Shown: one piece after another, positions 17,930 through 26,074 of the stretch
Position numbering within the stretch: position 1 is the stretch's first letter
How the letters are laid out: each line of letters opens with the position of its first letter
Assembly: GCF_039908645.1 (NCBI RefSeq)
Contig: NZ_CP150917.1
Span: 3,855,501 to 3,919,500, forward strand
Source of the DNA: Pseudomonas helvetica
GTDB lineage: Bacteria > Pseudomonadota > Gammaproteobacteria > Pseudomonadales > Pseudomonadaceae
Direction: 5' to 3'
Length of the DNA: 64,000 nt
The notes under the pieces: model-generated
Database searches by the model: none
The model's input: only the letters and a program-made list of their open reading frames with translations
What the model was told of the DNA's origin: nothing
Program-made: the position numbers and the translations under genes

Positions 17930-18928
17930 ATGAAGGCATTTTTAATTGATCGCTATGGCAAGAACACCGGGCGCATTGGCGAAGTGCCCGCCCCCGCGGT
18001 GGGCGCCCGCGACGTCTTGATTGAGGTACACGCCAGCAGCGTCAACCAGTTGGATTCGAAGATCCGCAAAGGCGAATTCAAACTGATCTTGCCCTATTCA
18101 TTTCCGCTGGTACTGGGCAATGACCTAGCGGGCATCGTGGTTGAGGTTGGCTCGCACGTGAAACGCTTCAAACCGGGAGATGAAGTCTACGCTCGCCCGC
18201 CCGAAGCGCGGATCGGGACGTTCGCCCAATTGATCGCCGTAAACGAAAACGCGATCGCCCTGAAACCTGCCAATACCAACATGGCACGAGCCGCGTCCAT
18301 CCCCTTGGTCGCGCTGACCGCCTGGCAGGTGCTGGTCGAAACCGCCCAACTGAAAAGTGGCCAGAAAGTGCTGATCCACGCTGGCTCCGGTGGTGTCGGT
18401 ACCCTCGCCATCCAACTTGCCAAACACCTCGGCGCCTTTGTCGCGACCACCACCAGCACCGCGAATGTCGAATGGGTGAAGGCGCTGGGGGCCGACCTGG
18501 TGATCGACTACACACAGCAGAATTTCGACAGTGTCTTGCACGACTACGACGTGGTGTTGAACAGCCTCGGCGCAGACGTACTGGAGAAGTCACTCAAGGT
18601 CCTCAAGCCCGGTGGCCAGCTCATTTCCATCTCAGGGCCACCCACTGCGCAGTTCGCGCAGGAGCAAGGGTTGTCCTGGCCATTGCAGCAAGTCATGCGC
18701 CTGCTGAGCCTCGGTATTCGGCGCAAGGCACGCAAGCAGGACGTCAGCTACGCGTTCGTGTTCATGCGCGCAAATGGCACCCAGCTGCAACAAATCACCG
18801 CGCTCATTGAGGCCGGAATCATCAAACCTGTAGTTGACCGCTCCTTCCCCTTTGAATCTACGGCAGAGGCATTGAAGTACGTCGAGCAGGGACGAGCCAA
18901 GGGCAAGGTCGTTGTTACGATCAAATGA
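17930..18928 (+). CDS. NADP-dependent alcohol dehydrogenase/quinone reductase (zinc-independent MDR)
   Basis: A 332-residue medium-chain reductase. The GroES-like N-terminal half carries VLGNDLAGIVVEVG; the cofactor domain carries HAGSGGVGTLAIQLAKHLGA around 146-165. The structural zinc cysteines of alcohol dehydrogenases are absent, so quinone or enone reduction with NADPH is likely. It ends the run OYE - SDR - hydrolase - MDR, all plausible electrophile-processing enzymes. Confidence 0.9.
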   Translation: MKAFLIDRYGKNTGRIGEVPAPAVGARDVLIEVHASSVNQLDSKIRKGEFKLILPYSFPLVLGNDLAGIVVEVGSHVKRFKPGDEVYARPPEARIGTFAQLIAVNENAIALKPANTNMARAASIPLVALTAWQVLVETAQLKSGQKVLIHAGSGGVGTLAIQLAKHLGAFVATTTSTANVEWVKALGADLVIDYTQQNFDSVLHDYDVVLNSLGADVLEKSLKVLKPGGQLISISGPPTAQFAQEQGLSWPLQQVMRLLSLGIRRKARKQDVSYAFVFMRANGTQLQQITALIEAGIIKPVVDRSFPFESTAEALKYVEQGRAKGKVVVTIK

Positions 18929-19057
18929 CTCCGCCATCTATCGATAAGTCGACCGCAGAGGCTGCGCAACGTTTGCCACTTCAGCAGTCATCATCCGGGG
19001 TGACTTCGCCAGAGTGGCAGAAACAGGAAGAGCTGCAACCGGACGTTGAAGTGAAAA

Positions 19058-19123
19058 CAGGTGTAAACCTATTTCAGGACTGGACAGACAAAACTCGGTT
19101 ATCCATAAATAAATCCGCCCCTT
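19058..19123. repeat. repeat copy A with GGGCGGATTTATT motif
   Basis: The stretch has the layout ...GTAAACCTATTTCAGGAC-TGGACA...TCCATAAATAAATCCGCCCC. It matches 23064-23119 closely, and its end matches 19681-19699. Such A/T-plus-GGGACAGATTTATT units often accompany REP-associated transposases in gammaproteobacteria. No transposase is present here. Confidence 0.6.
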
Positions 19124-19152
19124 TCTCTCATCATAGCCATACCGAAATCAAT

Positions 19153-19596
19153 TTATTTGACATTGACCACCATGGTCATGGCAAGCATATCGCCGAGACG
19201 GCGCCTAAACCCGAAAAACACAAAGACTGCGTCTAAAATACTAAACATCACTTTCGGAACGTTTCGTAACAGCGACTGAAAAATCGTGCACTTCGTATTC
19301 ACAGGAAATCCTACTACGGACATCTTCAACAACCGTTTACCCACACTCTGGCCGTTCGGTAGAGCATCACAAAACAGAAAATAGCTGATCGCGAGAACCA
19401 GCAGAATATTATTGATCACGCTGTAAAAAAGCGCGACGCTGTAGGAGCTACTCGCCATGAGTTTATAACCAATCAATCCTTTCAAAAACATCAGAACAAA
19501 CACAATAGACAGATCAATAAAATATCCGGCCAGGCGTTTGCCCGGACTGGCCAAATCATATAACGACTTCAATGCTTTGGATTCAGCATTACGCAT
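19153..19596 (-). CDS. RDD family membrane protein
   Basis: A 147-residue protein with the RDD signature at the start of the domain (ASPGKRLAGYFIDLSIVFVL, about 16-35). Three to four hydrophobic segments follow, and the conserved GQSVGKRLLKMSVV loop lies near 84-97. The start is set at MRNAESK, five codons inside the longest frame, because GGAGAG precedes it well. RDD proteins are poorly understood membrane proteins, sometimes transport-related or acting as immunity to toxins. The gene is AT-rich compared with its neighbours, suggesting recent acquisition. Confidence 0.8.
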   Translation of the reverse strand: MRNAESKALKSLYDLASPGKRLAGYFIDLSIVFVLMFLKGLIGYKLMASSSYSVALFYSVINNILLVLAISYFLFCDALPNGQSVGKRLLKMSVVGFPVNTKCTIFQSLLRNVPKVMFSILDAVFVFFGFRRRLGDMLAMTMVVNVK

Positions 19597-19643
19597 CAAG
19601 CTCTCCACCATCTAAAAAAAACACAAAAAAAACGGACCAAAAA

Positions 19644-19702
19644 GCGGACAGATTTATTTTCAACGACTAAATCATTTATCAATAAATAAATCCCTCCCCT
19701 TT
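19644..19702. repeat. inverted pair of GGACAGATTTATT-type repeats
   Basis: GCGGACAGATTTATTTT (19644-19660) faces AATAAATAAATCCCTCCCC (from 19681), giving an imperfect inverted pair around an AT-rich centre. The same units occur in copies A (19058) and C (23064). The minus-strand coding-like fragment to the right ends exactly at this repeat. Confidence 0.6.
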
Positions 19703-19823
19703 TCATGTCTAGATCTTGAGAAATACCAGTTCGTGCCGCTAAGTCTTCGCGCAAACCATCCCGAGCAAGTGGTGATACTGCCGGAATATCATCTACAGCC
19801 CCGATCACACGACCTTTTTGCAG
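19703..19823 (-). pseudogene. coding-like fragment of unknown family
   Basis: About 40 residues (beginning GRVIGAVDDIPAVSPLARDG) read like part of a real protein and are GC-richer than the flanking island. The frame is closed by a stop just upstream and enters the repeat at its other end. I do not recognise the family. It is most simply a fragment left by rearrangement at the repeat. Confidence 0.3.
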
Positions 19824-19826
19824 CAA

Positions 19827-20225
19827 CTATCCATTAGAAGAGGATTGTTTCATCCAGTCCTCTCTAAGCCCAACCAAAATATTCATAACATTAGAGTAAG
19901 TCAAGAACGGTAGAGAAAGCGACAAATGAAATGAGCCATATTCTATATCTAAAGGAACATAAAAATCCAAATCCCCTGAGCGCCCAGCGTTCAAAAACAA
20001 CTCTACCTTCAGGTGGCTGTTAATGCTAGAAATGTCAGCAAACAATATTTTATCCACGATTTCATTTTTCCCAAAGGAAAAACCATCCACATATACATCT
20101 AGCCTGCCATCTTCTAGATTAGTAGAAAGTAATACCTCCCCCTCTTCAGCACCCTCATGAAAGCGCCCTCGACCTGAGGTCTCTATAGCTTTCATCCTTT
20201 TTTCAAGAGATCGACGAATCTTCAC
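19827..20225 (-). CDS. hypothetical protein in AT-rich island
   Basis: About 132 residues from GTG 20225, chosen because AAGGGGG lies seven bases upstream; ATG at 20195 is an alternative. It is soluble and AT-rich, with a regular alternating pattern (RLDVYVDGFSFGKNEIVDKI, SLPFLTYSNVMNILVGL) suggesting an alpha/beta fold. No family is recognised. With the RDD gene on the same strand it forms a small, compositionally distinct pair flanked by repeats, as seen for orphan immunity or toxin-cassette genes. Confidence 0.55.
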   Translation of the reverse strand: MKIRRSLEKRMKAIETSGRGRFHEGAEEGEVLLSTNLEDGRLDVYVDGFSFGKNEIVDKILFADISSINSHLKVELFLNAGRSGDLDFYVPLDIEYGSFHLSLSLPFLTYSNVMNILVGLREDWMKQSSSNG

Positions 20226-20661
20226 TGCCCAACCCCCTTTTCGTGCATCCTTGAATCGCAGTTTGCCAAGGACCAGGCAAACCCATCCCACATCTGAACC
20301 ATCCCCCCCCCAAATGGATGACACCCAAACCGACACCGACTGCCGAACTGATCCTCCTCTCAAACTGAGGGGGGTGATCGAGCGTGTGAAGGGGAAGAAC
20401 GATATCAATTCAGCCAAGTCTGATACCCGCGAGGAGCTTCGCAAGAACCTACCTGCTGCTCTGAAGGGCGGGGGGTATGTGCATCCGTGGCGTCCTTGAA
20501 TCACTACTCACTGGTCAACTACGTCACCGTCCACGCTCATACGCGTGTTCAACTGGCGTCGCGTATTGCCAAAACAGCAACACGGCGGCCAGGTGGATCA
20601 AGACAAGGGCGTGACGGATTTACATGCGTTCGCCATAGATATTCCATTCCACTTTCAATCA
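20226..20661. other. gene-free stretch
   Basis: Open frames exist on both strands, but none has a good start and ribosome binding site, and no protein family is recognisable. It contains a C-run (20305-20312). It likely holds the promoter of the minus-strand AT-rich pair. Confidence 0.4.
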
Positions 20662-21702
20662 TCAATTCTGCCAGCACTGTGCGTATCGTTCGCACACTCC
20701 ATAACGCTTGTCCAATTCGGCCATGCGCGCCCAGTTATTCGCCATCACCTCCTTTTGCAGCTGTTCATTGAGCCGGTGGTAGTACTGCAACATGGCACCG
20801 TTAGTGGCCAGCGCCTGGGTGACGTCAGTTGCTTGGGTATCAGGCACCAGCGCCTTGATGGAGGGTGTATCCAATCGGGAGAGGCGCGTGCGGTACTCAA
20901 CTTTGTACTGATCAAACGCGTTGGCCTTTATCCCTTGCGTTTGAACCAGGTAAGTCGCGACGTTCTGTCGATATTGGACCCAATAGGCATCCGGCAGATC
21001 AAGGTTCATCTGCTGTTTGCGCTTGTTGACCACCAGATCGACGGCCTCGACCTGGGCGCTCTCGCTTAGAGAAGTGGCCCCGGGTTTCATCTCCGTGATG
21101 ATACTCTGCGAGACAATCTGCTCAATCAATCCGTCACGTTCCGGGGTGGCCGGCAGGCCTTTTGCGGGCACAGGGAACAGGGCGTTAGCGCCCATGCAGC
21201 TTGGTATTCCTTTATTCACCAGCGGGACTGGTGAGCGCGCCACTTGGCCCGGCACCTGGTGCAGACGTTTAAGCATTGTCATGCACTGACTGCCGGCGCG
21301 ATTGAACGTCAACTCGTATTCAGCGCCACTTTGCGGCGTGAAGGTGAAGGCCATGCCACACACCGAGCCTGTCCCTTGGGTATTCAAATGCAGCAGCAGC
21401 TCTTTATTCGGGGACAGCCGGATTTCCAGATAAGGCGTTTTATCAGAGACCGGTGGCATCGACATGTCCACTCGCCTGCGAGTATTGGCGAGGAACAAGT
21501 TATTGAGGATGCCCGTGGTTTGCCCACCGCAGTGCTGCTCATCGAGCACGCTCAAAGTGGCACTACTCATGTCGCTGATAAAACGTAGCTTGGCGGCGTC
21601 TAGCTCGGTTGCGTCCGGGTAACTGCCCGATACACTGCAGCCGCTCAAGATCAATGCGAAAGCCACGGCACCCAATACACGGCCCGTAAAAAAACTACTC
21701 AT
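20662..21702 (-). CDS. putative lipoprotein
   Basis: A 346-residue protein with a lipoprotein signal peptide ending in the lipobox ILSGC (C22). The mature part is unlike any family I recognise. Cysteines occur at several places (DEQHCGG, GSVCGM, CERYAQC) and may form disulfides. It should be anchored in the envelope. It is divergent from another lipoprotein gene at 21790 across about 90 bases. The last codons (CERYAQCWQN) end cleanly, suggesting full length. Confidence 0.72.
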   Translation of the reverse strand: MSSFFTGRVLGAVAFALILSGCSVSGSYPDATELDAAKLRFISDMSSATLSVLDEQHCGGQTTGILNNLFLANTRRRVDMSMPPVSDKTPYLEIRLSPNKELLLHLNTQGTGSVCGMAFTFTPQSGAEYELTFNRAGSQCMTMLKRLHQVPGQVARSPVPLVNKGIPSCMGANALFPVPAKGLPATPERDGLIEQIVSQSIITEMKPGATSLSESAQVEAVDLVVNKRKQQMNLDLPDAYWVQYRQNVATYLVQTQGIKANAFDQYKVEYRTRLSRLDTPSIKALVPDTQATDVTQALATNGAMLQYYHRLNEQLQKEVMANNWARMAELDKRYGVCERYAQCWQN

Positions 21703-21789
21703 AGAGGGGTGTCATCCTTAACGCTTGAGTTGAGAAGTACTGCATCATAATAGGAAAGCCACATTTTGTTTCGATGGACCGAGGATTGA

Positions 21790-22350
21790 ATGCACAAGAT
21801 AAGTCAGCTGTTTGTGATTGGAGTCACAGCCTTAGTGGGTGCCTGCTCGGCATTGCCGCCCGAAATGGCCCTGGACTCAAAAGTCTATTCCGCAGAAAAC
21901 GCAGGCCTCGTCCTGGGTGCACTGATCGAGGGCGGCCCCTATGGCACCTGGATCAGCTTTCGCGACGTGAATACCGGCAAAACCTACGGCTGGGCCCCTA
22001 AGGATTATTACTCGGCATGGCTGCCCGCAGGCACCTATGAGGTGAGTGACCTTGGCTCGCGTCGCGGCCTCATGGGGCCCTACTCAAAACCCCTGCGCTT
22101 TACCGTGACGAATGGCCAACTCAATTACTTGGGCGAGATGACGTACGGCTGCCCACTCGCTGCGCACCCAGCAGCCATCTATGGCGTCAAGAACTGCGGC
22201 ATTCTTGCACTAGCAACCTGTACGGTCGACCACCCCAGCATTGCCGTGTGTGTGGCGGACAGGCAGGAACAGTCGGTTCGAACCTTCGTGAAACAGCACC
22301 CACAATACTCCGAGCTTCCGGTCAGGCCGGCAGTGATGTCGACGCATTAA
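21790..22350 (+). CDS. putative lipoprotein
   Basis: A 186-residue protein with an N-terminal signal peptide and lipobox-like VGAC (C19). The mature region has a beta-rich pattern (YGTWISFRDVNTGKTYGW, AGTYEVSDLG, GQLNYLGEM), resembling small lipoproteins that present a carboxypeptidase-regulatory-like fold. Four further cysteines lie in the C-terminal half. It is divergent from the lipoprotein at 20662 and ends 16 bases before an IS-like end. Function unknown. Confidence 0.72.
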   Translation: MHKISQLFVIGVTALVGACSALPPEMALDSKVYSAENAGLVLGALIEGGPYGTWISFRDVNTGKTYGWAPKDYYSAWLPAGTYEVSDLGSRRGLMGPYSKPLRFTVTNGQLNYLGEMTYGCPLAAHPAAIYGVKNCGILALATCTVDHPSIAVCVADRQEQSVRTFVKQHPQYSELPVRPAVMSTH

Positions 22351-22365
22351 GGAGGCGAATTGTAG

Positions 22366-22442
22366 TGGTCTAATGAAACCGGACACCCATTTAGGCGAGA
22401 ATGCTCGCCAAATAGCAAAAAGGGGACGCCCATTTTCGGTTC
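22366..22442. mobile_element. IS-like end or repeat remnant
   Basis: It begins TGGTCTAATGAAACCGGACA, which looks like the terminal repeat of an IS3-type element. It has an internal hairpin (TTTAGGCGAG/CTCGCCAAA) and two direct GGAC(A/G)CCCATTT units. No transposase is attached, so it is a stranded end or a miniature derivative. It cuts into the small ORF homologous to 14031-14180. Confidence 0.45.
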
Positions 22443-22583
22443 AGTGCCGACCCACACGAAGGGGCCCGCCGAAGCATAGGTTGCCCAAACCAGCAGGACC
22501 AACGCAATGATGCTGGTAATCACGGCCGGGGAAACTCTTCCTGCCTCCGCTGCGCGGGCGAAACGTTCGCCCCTTCCGGGCAA
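22443..22583 (-). pseudogene. small membrane protein fragment interrupted by IS-like end
   Basis: The minus strand reads a hydrophobic stretch (ITSIIALVLLVWATYA) followed by SAGPFVWVG. The latter matches the 14031 small ORF at nucleotide level (22442-22479 versus 14099-14136), and the frame then passes directly into the IS-like sequence. This supports disruption of a small exported or membrane protein gene. Confidence 0.4.
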
Positions 22584-22620
22584 TACGTCTTGTTGATCCA
22601 GCGCTTAGGGCGTTGGTGTA

Positions 22621-23022
22621 TCACACCATATCGTCTGCATGGACAAAGCACAGTTTGTTACCCTCGGGATCGCGGCAATACGCGCCAAAGTAGTCTTCCG
22701 AATACTGTGGCCGTAAGCCCGGCGCTCCTTCGTCCTTGCCGCCCATCGCCATCGCGGCTTCCCAGGCAGCTTGCACCTGTTTTTGTGAGTGGGCTGCAAA
22801 GCTGACTTGTGTGCCGTTCCCCCACGTAGCCGGTAATCCGTTAAAGGGCAACTGAACGAAAAATTGTGGCCATTTTCTTCCTGGGAGCCGCCAGCCTGCT
22901 CCAGCAGGGCCATCGTCATCTTCATCAGGCATACGCACCAACCCCAAGGTCGTGAGAACCGCATCGTAGAAAGTGATCATGGTAGCGAGGTCACGAGCGC
23001 CAATCTGAATGTGACTGAACAT
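22621..23022 (-). CDS. VOC family protein (glyoxalase/bleomycin-resistance-like)
   Basis: A 133-residue protein with paired beta-alpha-beta-beta-beta modules of the vicinal oxygen chelate fold. It starts MFSHIQIGARDLATMITFYDAVL and ends with the typical YFGAYCRDPEGNKLCFV. It is metal-dependent in known enzymes, with ligands near H4 and the terminal Glu/Asp region. Substrate unknown. It lies alone between repeat copy C and the 22443 remnant. Confidence 0.88.
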   Translation of the reverse strand: MFSHIQIGARDLATMITFYDAVLTTLGLVRMPDEDDDGPAGAGWRLPGRKWPQFFVQLPFNGLPATWGNGTQVSFAAHSQKQVQAAWEAAMAMGGKDEGAPGLRPQYSEDYFGAYCRDPEGNKLCFVHADDMV

Positions 23023-23063
23023 GTCTTCTCCAAAAAAATATATTCGAAATGTCTAGTCCTGAA

Positions 23064-23150
23064 ACAGCTGTAAACCTTATTCAGGACGGGACAACATCCA
23101 TAAATAAATCCGTCCCCTGTTCGTTACCTTTTCGTTACCTTTTCGTTCCA
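23064..23150. repeat. repeat copy C plus CGTTACCTTTT direct repeats
   Basis: 23064-23119 is homologous to repeat copy A at 19058-19123 (GTAAACCTTATTCAGGAC...TCCATAAATAAATCCGTCCCC). Immediately to the right, CGTTACCTTTT is repeated in tandem (23122-23143). No gene is seen in this 195-base gap. Confidence 0.6.
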
Positions 23151-23217
23151 GCGGACGGTCAGCGATTATCGGCACAGAGGCAACAACCTGTAAGGACGGC
23201 GCGGTGGCGACTGTGCT

Positions 23218-24141
23218 TCATGAGCGAGTTGCAGCTGGGCTGTCGACGGGAGGGATGGCAAACAGATGCTCGGCGGCAAAGTCCACGAATACGCGGATTT
23301 TCGGTGAAAGATGGCGACTGGACGGCCACAATGCCCAGAACTGCCCTTGATCTTCGCTGTGACCGTCGAGCAGCGTTTCCAGGCGCCCTTGGGCGATAGC
23401 TTCGCGCGCCAGGAAGTCCGGGACAAATGCGATACCGTGCCCATCCACCACGGCCATCAGCATGGCTTCCATATTGTTCAATGTCAGAGCGGTTGGCAGG
23501 CGCAACTGCGTGAACTGGGGGGCCGAAGACATACTCCAGTCCATTATTTTACCCGTCGTGACAAATCGATAACGCAAGCACTCGTGATGCTCGAGGTCAC
23601 TGATAGTGACAGGCCGTCCCTTACGCTGCAGATAGTCAGGTGATGCGCACAGGACAAACTTAAAAGGCCCCAACTTTCGGGCCATCAGCTTGGAGTCGGC
23701 CTGGCCGCCGCTGCGAATCACTACGTCAAAGCCTTCATCGATCACATCCACCAACTGGTCGTTGAAGTCCAGTTCCAGCTCAATCTCCGGATAGGTTTTG
23801 CGGAACCGCGCCAAATGGGGAAAAAGAAAGCGATAACCGATGGTGGGCAAGCTGACGCGTAACTTTCCACGGGGTTCCTGTGTGGCATGGGAAAGCATCG
23901 CCCGGGCATCTTGAAGATCGTCGAGGATCTTTCGGCAGCGTTCATAGAACAACTGTCCCTCCGCTGTCAGGCTGACTTTGCGGGTGCTGCGGTGCAATAA
24001 CCGCACATTCAGCGAAGCCTCAAGTTTGGCGACGTTTTTGCCCACGGCCGAGGCAGAAATCCCCAACCCCCTGGCGGCGCTGATGAAACTGAGCGCCTCG
24101 GCGGTTTTTACGAATGAGATCACCCCACTAAGACTGTCCAC
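23218..24141 (-). CDS. LysR family transcriptional regulator
   Basis: A 307-residue regulator. The N-terminal winged helix has AEALSFISAARGLGISASAV and the LHRSTRKVSLTAEGQ linker, typical of the large CrgA/DsdC-like LysR clade. The C-terminal effector-binding domain covers about 90-300. It is divergent from the DHA2 MFS gene at 24285, its likely target. Inducer unknown. Confidence 0.92.
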   Translation of the reverse strand: MDSLSGVISFVKTAEALSFISAARGLGISASAVGKNVAKLEASLNVRLLHRSTRKVSLTAEGQLFYERCRKILDDLQDARAMLSHATQEPRGKLRVSLPTIGYRFLFPHLARFRKTYPEIELELDFNDQLVDVIDEGFDVVIRSGGQADSKLMARKLGPFKFVLCASPDYLQRKGRPVTISDLEHHECLRYRFVTTGKIMDWSMSSAPQFTQLRLPTALTLNNMEAMLMAVVDGHGIAFVPDFLAREAIAQGRLETLLDGHSEDQGQFWALWPSSRHLSPKIRVFVDFAAEHLFAIPPVDSPAATRS

Positions 24142-24284
24142 AACTCGATTACATCCTTTTGGTTCACTATAAGTGGAATAAAAGCCCGTTTATCTTCGAT
24201 TGTATCCTAACTAGAGTGTACGAACGATCGCGCGCCTCGGCCTGGACAGCACTGATACTTCATAGATATGCAGGGAATCACCTA

Positions 24285-25838
24285 ATGAACTCAGCTACCG
24301 AACCGCTGCCGGCCCATGGCCGGCACTCCATATTGGCTGCAATTTGCCTCGCCGCCTTGGTATTGCCCATGAGCTTTACCGGCGGGGCAGTGGCCACGCC
24401 GTTCATTGGTCAAACCTTTGATGCCCATCCCACGGAACTGGCCTGGATCACCAATGCTTTCATGCTTAGCTTCGGCAGCCTGCTGATGGCCGCCGGCACC
24501 CTCGCTGACCTCTACGGGCGCAAGCGACTATTCATGTGCGGCATGGCGTTGTTTGCACTGGTGTCGATCCTGTTGGCGGCGGTCCCCGATATTTTCTGGC
24601 TGGACCTGTTGCGTGGCGTGCAAGGCATTGCCGCGGCGGCAGCCCTGGCCAGCGGTTCGGCGGCACTGGCGCAGGAGTTTGATGGGCATGCCAGAACTCG
24701 TGCTTTCAGCCTTCTGGGCACCACTTTCGGGGTTGGCCTGGCCTTCGGTCCGTTGTTATCGGGGTTGCTGATCGAGTACTTGGGCTGGCGTGCAATTTTC
24801 CTTTTCACGGCCCTGCTCGCCATCCTTTCCTTGATATTTGCCCTGCCGAAAATGCGCGAAAGCCGCGACCCGCAAGCACAGCGTCTGGATACGCCCGGCG
24901 TGCTGACGTTTTCCGGCCTGCTGATCATGTTTACCACGGCGGTGATCCTGGCACCTGAGCAAGGCTGGGGCTCGCCGGTCATCCATGCGCTGCTTGGCGC
25001 GTCGGTGGTCTTTTTGCTGCTGTTTATCATTGTTGAAAATCGGGCGAAACATCCGATGCTGGATCTGGGGCTATTTCTGTTTCCGCGCTTTGTCGGTGTA
25101 CAGATCCTGCCGATCGGCACCTGCTATTGCTACATCGTCTTGATCGTATTGCTGCCGTTTCGGTTTATCGGCGTGGACGGGGCCAGCGCCTTTGAAGCGG
25201 GGCTGATGATGTTGGCACTCTCTGCCCCGATGCTGATTGTCCCGATCATTGCCGCGTCGCTAACTCGCTGGTTGTCGGCGGGCGTACTCTGCGCAATCGG
25301 CTTCGTGATCGCAGCGGCCGGGCTCTACTGGCTGAGTACGATCCCGGCCGGCACGCACGCGCAGATCATCGCGGCCATGCTGCTGACCGGTATCGGTACA
25401 GGCCTGCCCTGGGGTTTGATGGATGGTTTGTCGATCAGCGTGATCCCCAAGGAACGGGCGGGGATGGCCGCTGGTATTTTCAACACGACGCGGGTGGCCA
25501 GCGAAGGTGTCGCCCTGGCAATCACTGTTGCGGTGCTGACAGCCCTGGTCGCACACCATCTGAGCATCAGTGACTCGGTCAAACTGTCCGCTGTTGACTA
25601 TTCAACTATCGCGCAACGCCTGGTGATGGGTGATATCCAGCACGCGAGCACCGACGCCAGCCAAATCCCGTTGACGATGCTGCGCTCGGCCTATACCGCA
25701 GGATTCAACACCTTGTTGCAACTGCTGGCGATGTTCACGCTGTTCACTGCCGCCGTGGTCTTTCTATTCCTGGGACGTCAAAACGAGGTCGGCGCCGAAT
25801 CCGCGCCCGATGTCGCCCGTCTCTCATCGGATACCTGA
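24285..25838 (+). CDS. MFS transporter, DHA2 (14-TM) family efflux pump
   Basis: A 517-residue, 14-helix proton-driven exporter. Family signatures are TGGAVATPFIGQTF in helix 1, ADLYGRKRLFM (motif A), and ALASGSAALAQEF followed by LGTTFGVGLAFGPLLSGLL (antiporter motif C). Single-drug or dye export is typical for DHA2. The start MNSATEPLP is selected over an in-frame upstream ATG. It is divergent from a LysR gene and is followed 23 bases later by a truncated MFS gene. Confidence 0.92.
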   Translation: MNSATEPLPAHGRHSILAAICLAALVLPMSFTGGAVATPFIGQTFDAHPTELAWITNAFMLSFGSLLMAAGTLADLYGRKRLFMCGMALFALVSILLAAVPDIFWLDLLRGVQGIAAAAALASGSAALAQEFDGHARTRAFSLLGTTFGVGLAFGPLLSGLLIEYLGWRAIFLFTALLAILSLIFALPKMRESRDPQAQRLDTPGVLTFSGLLIMFTTAVILAPEQGWGSPVIHALLGASVVFLLLFIIVENRAKHPMLDLGLFLFPRFVGVQILPIGTCYCYIVLIVLLPFRFIGVDGASAFEAGLMMLALSAPMLIVPIIAASLTRWLSAGVLCAIGFVIAAAGLYWLSTIPAGTHAQIIAAMLLTGIGTGLPWGLMDGLSISVIPKERAGMAAGIFNTTRVASEGVALAITVAVLTALVAHHLSISDSVKLSAVDYSTIAQRLVMGDIQHASTDASQIPLTMLRSAYTAGFNTLLQLLAMFTLFTAAVVFLFLGRQNEVGAESAPDVARLSSDT

Positions 25839-25861
25839 AAGTCGCTTTGGAGCCATGCCTG

Positions 25862-25981
25862 ATGTCACTCAACACACACTTCACGCCGCTGATTCTGGCG
25901 GGCATTGCCTTACTGTGCAGCTTGTCGATGGCCAATGTTTACTTCAACGAGGCACTGCTGCCGGTCTTCGCCAATGACATG
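25862..25981 (+). pseudogene. truncated MFS transporter, N-terminal fragment
   Basis: About 40 codons beginning MSLNTHFTPLILAGIALLC encode the first helix of an MFS exporter (the ANVYFNEALLPVFA segment is typical of this group). The frame then runs into a palindromic repeat (25985-26060) and loses all similarity. It sat directly behind the DHA2 gene, so the original unit probably held two pumps. Confidence 0.65.
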
Positions 25982-25984
25982 CAG

Positions 25985-26060
25985 GACGTCGACAGACCGC
26001 TTTTGGCCGATTGCTACCCATGGCGATGGGCAGCAAACCCAAAGCTGCCTCTCAGAGAGC
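25985..26060. repeat. palindromic intergenic element
   Basis: GTCGACAGACCGCTTTTGGC is followed by a hairpin (TTGCTACCCAT 26011-26021 / ATGGGCAGCAA 26026-26036, one mismatch) and then AAACCCAAAGCTGCC. I recall this kind of sequence from many Pseudomonas intergenic regions, where it looks like a short non-autonomous element. Here its left edge coincides with the truncation point of the MFS fragment. Confidence 0.55.
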
Positions 26061-26074
26061 CAAAACTGAGGTTG

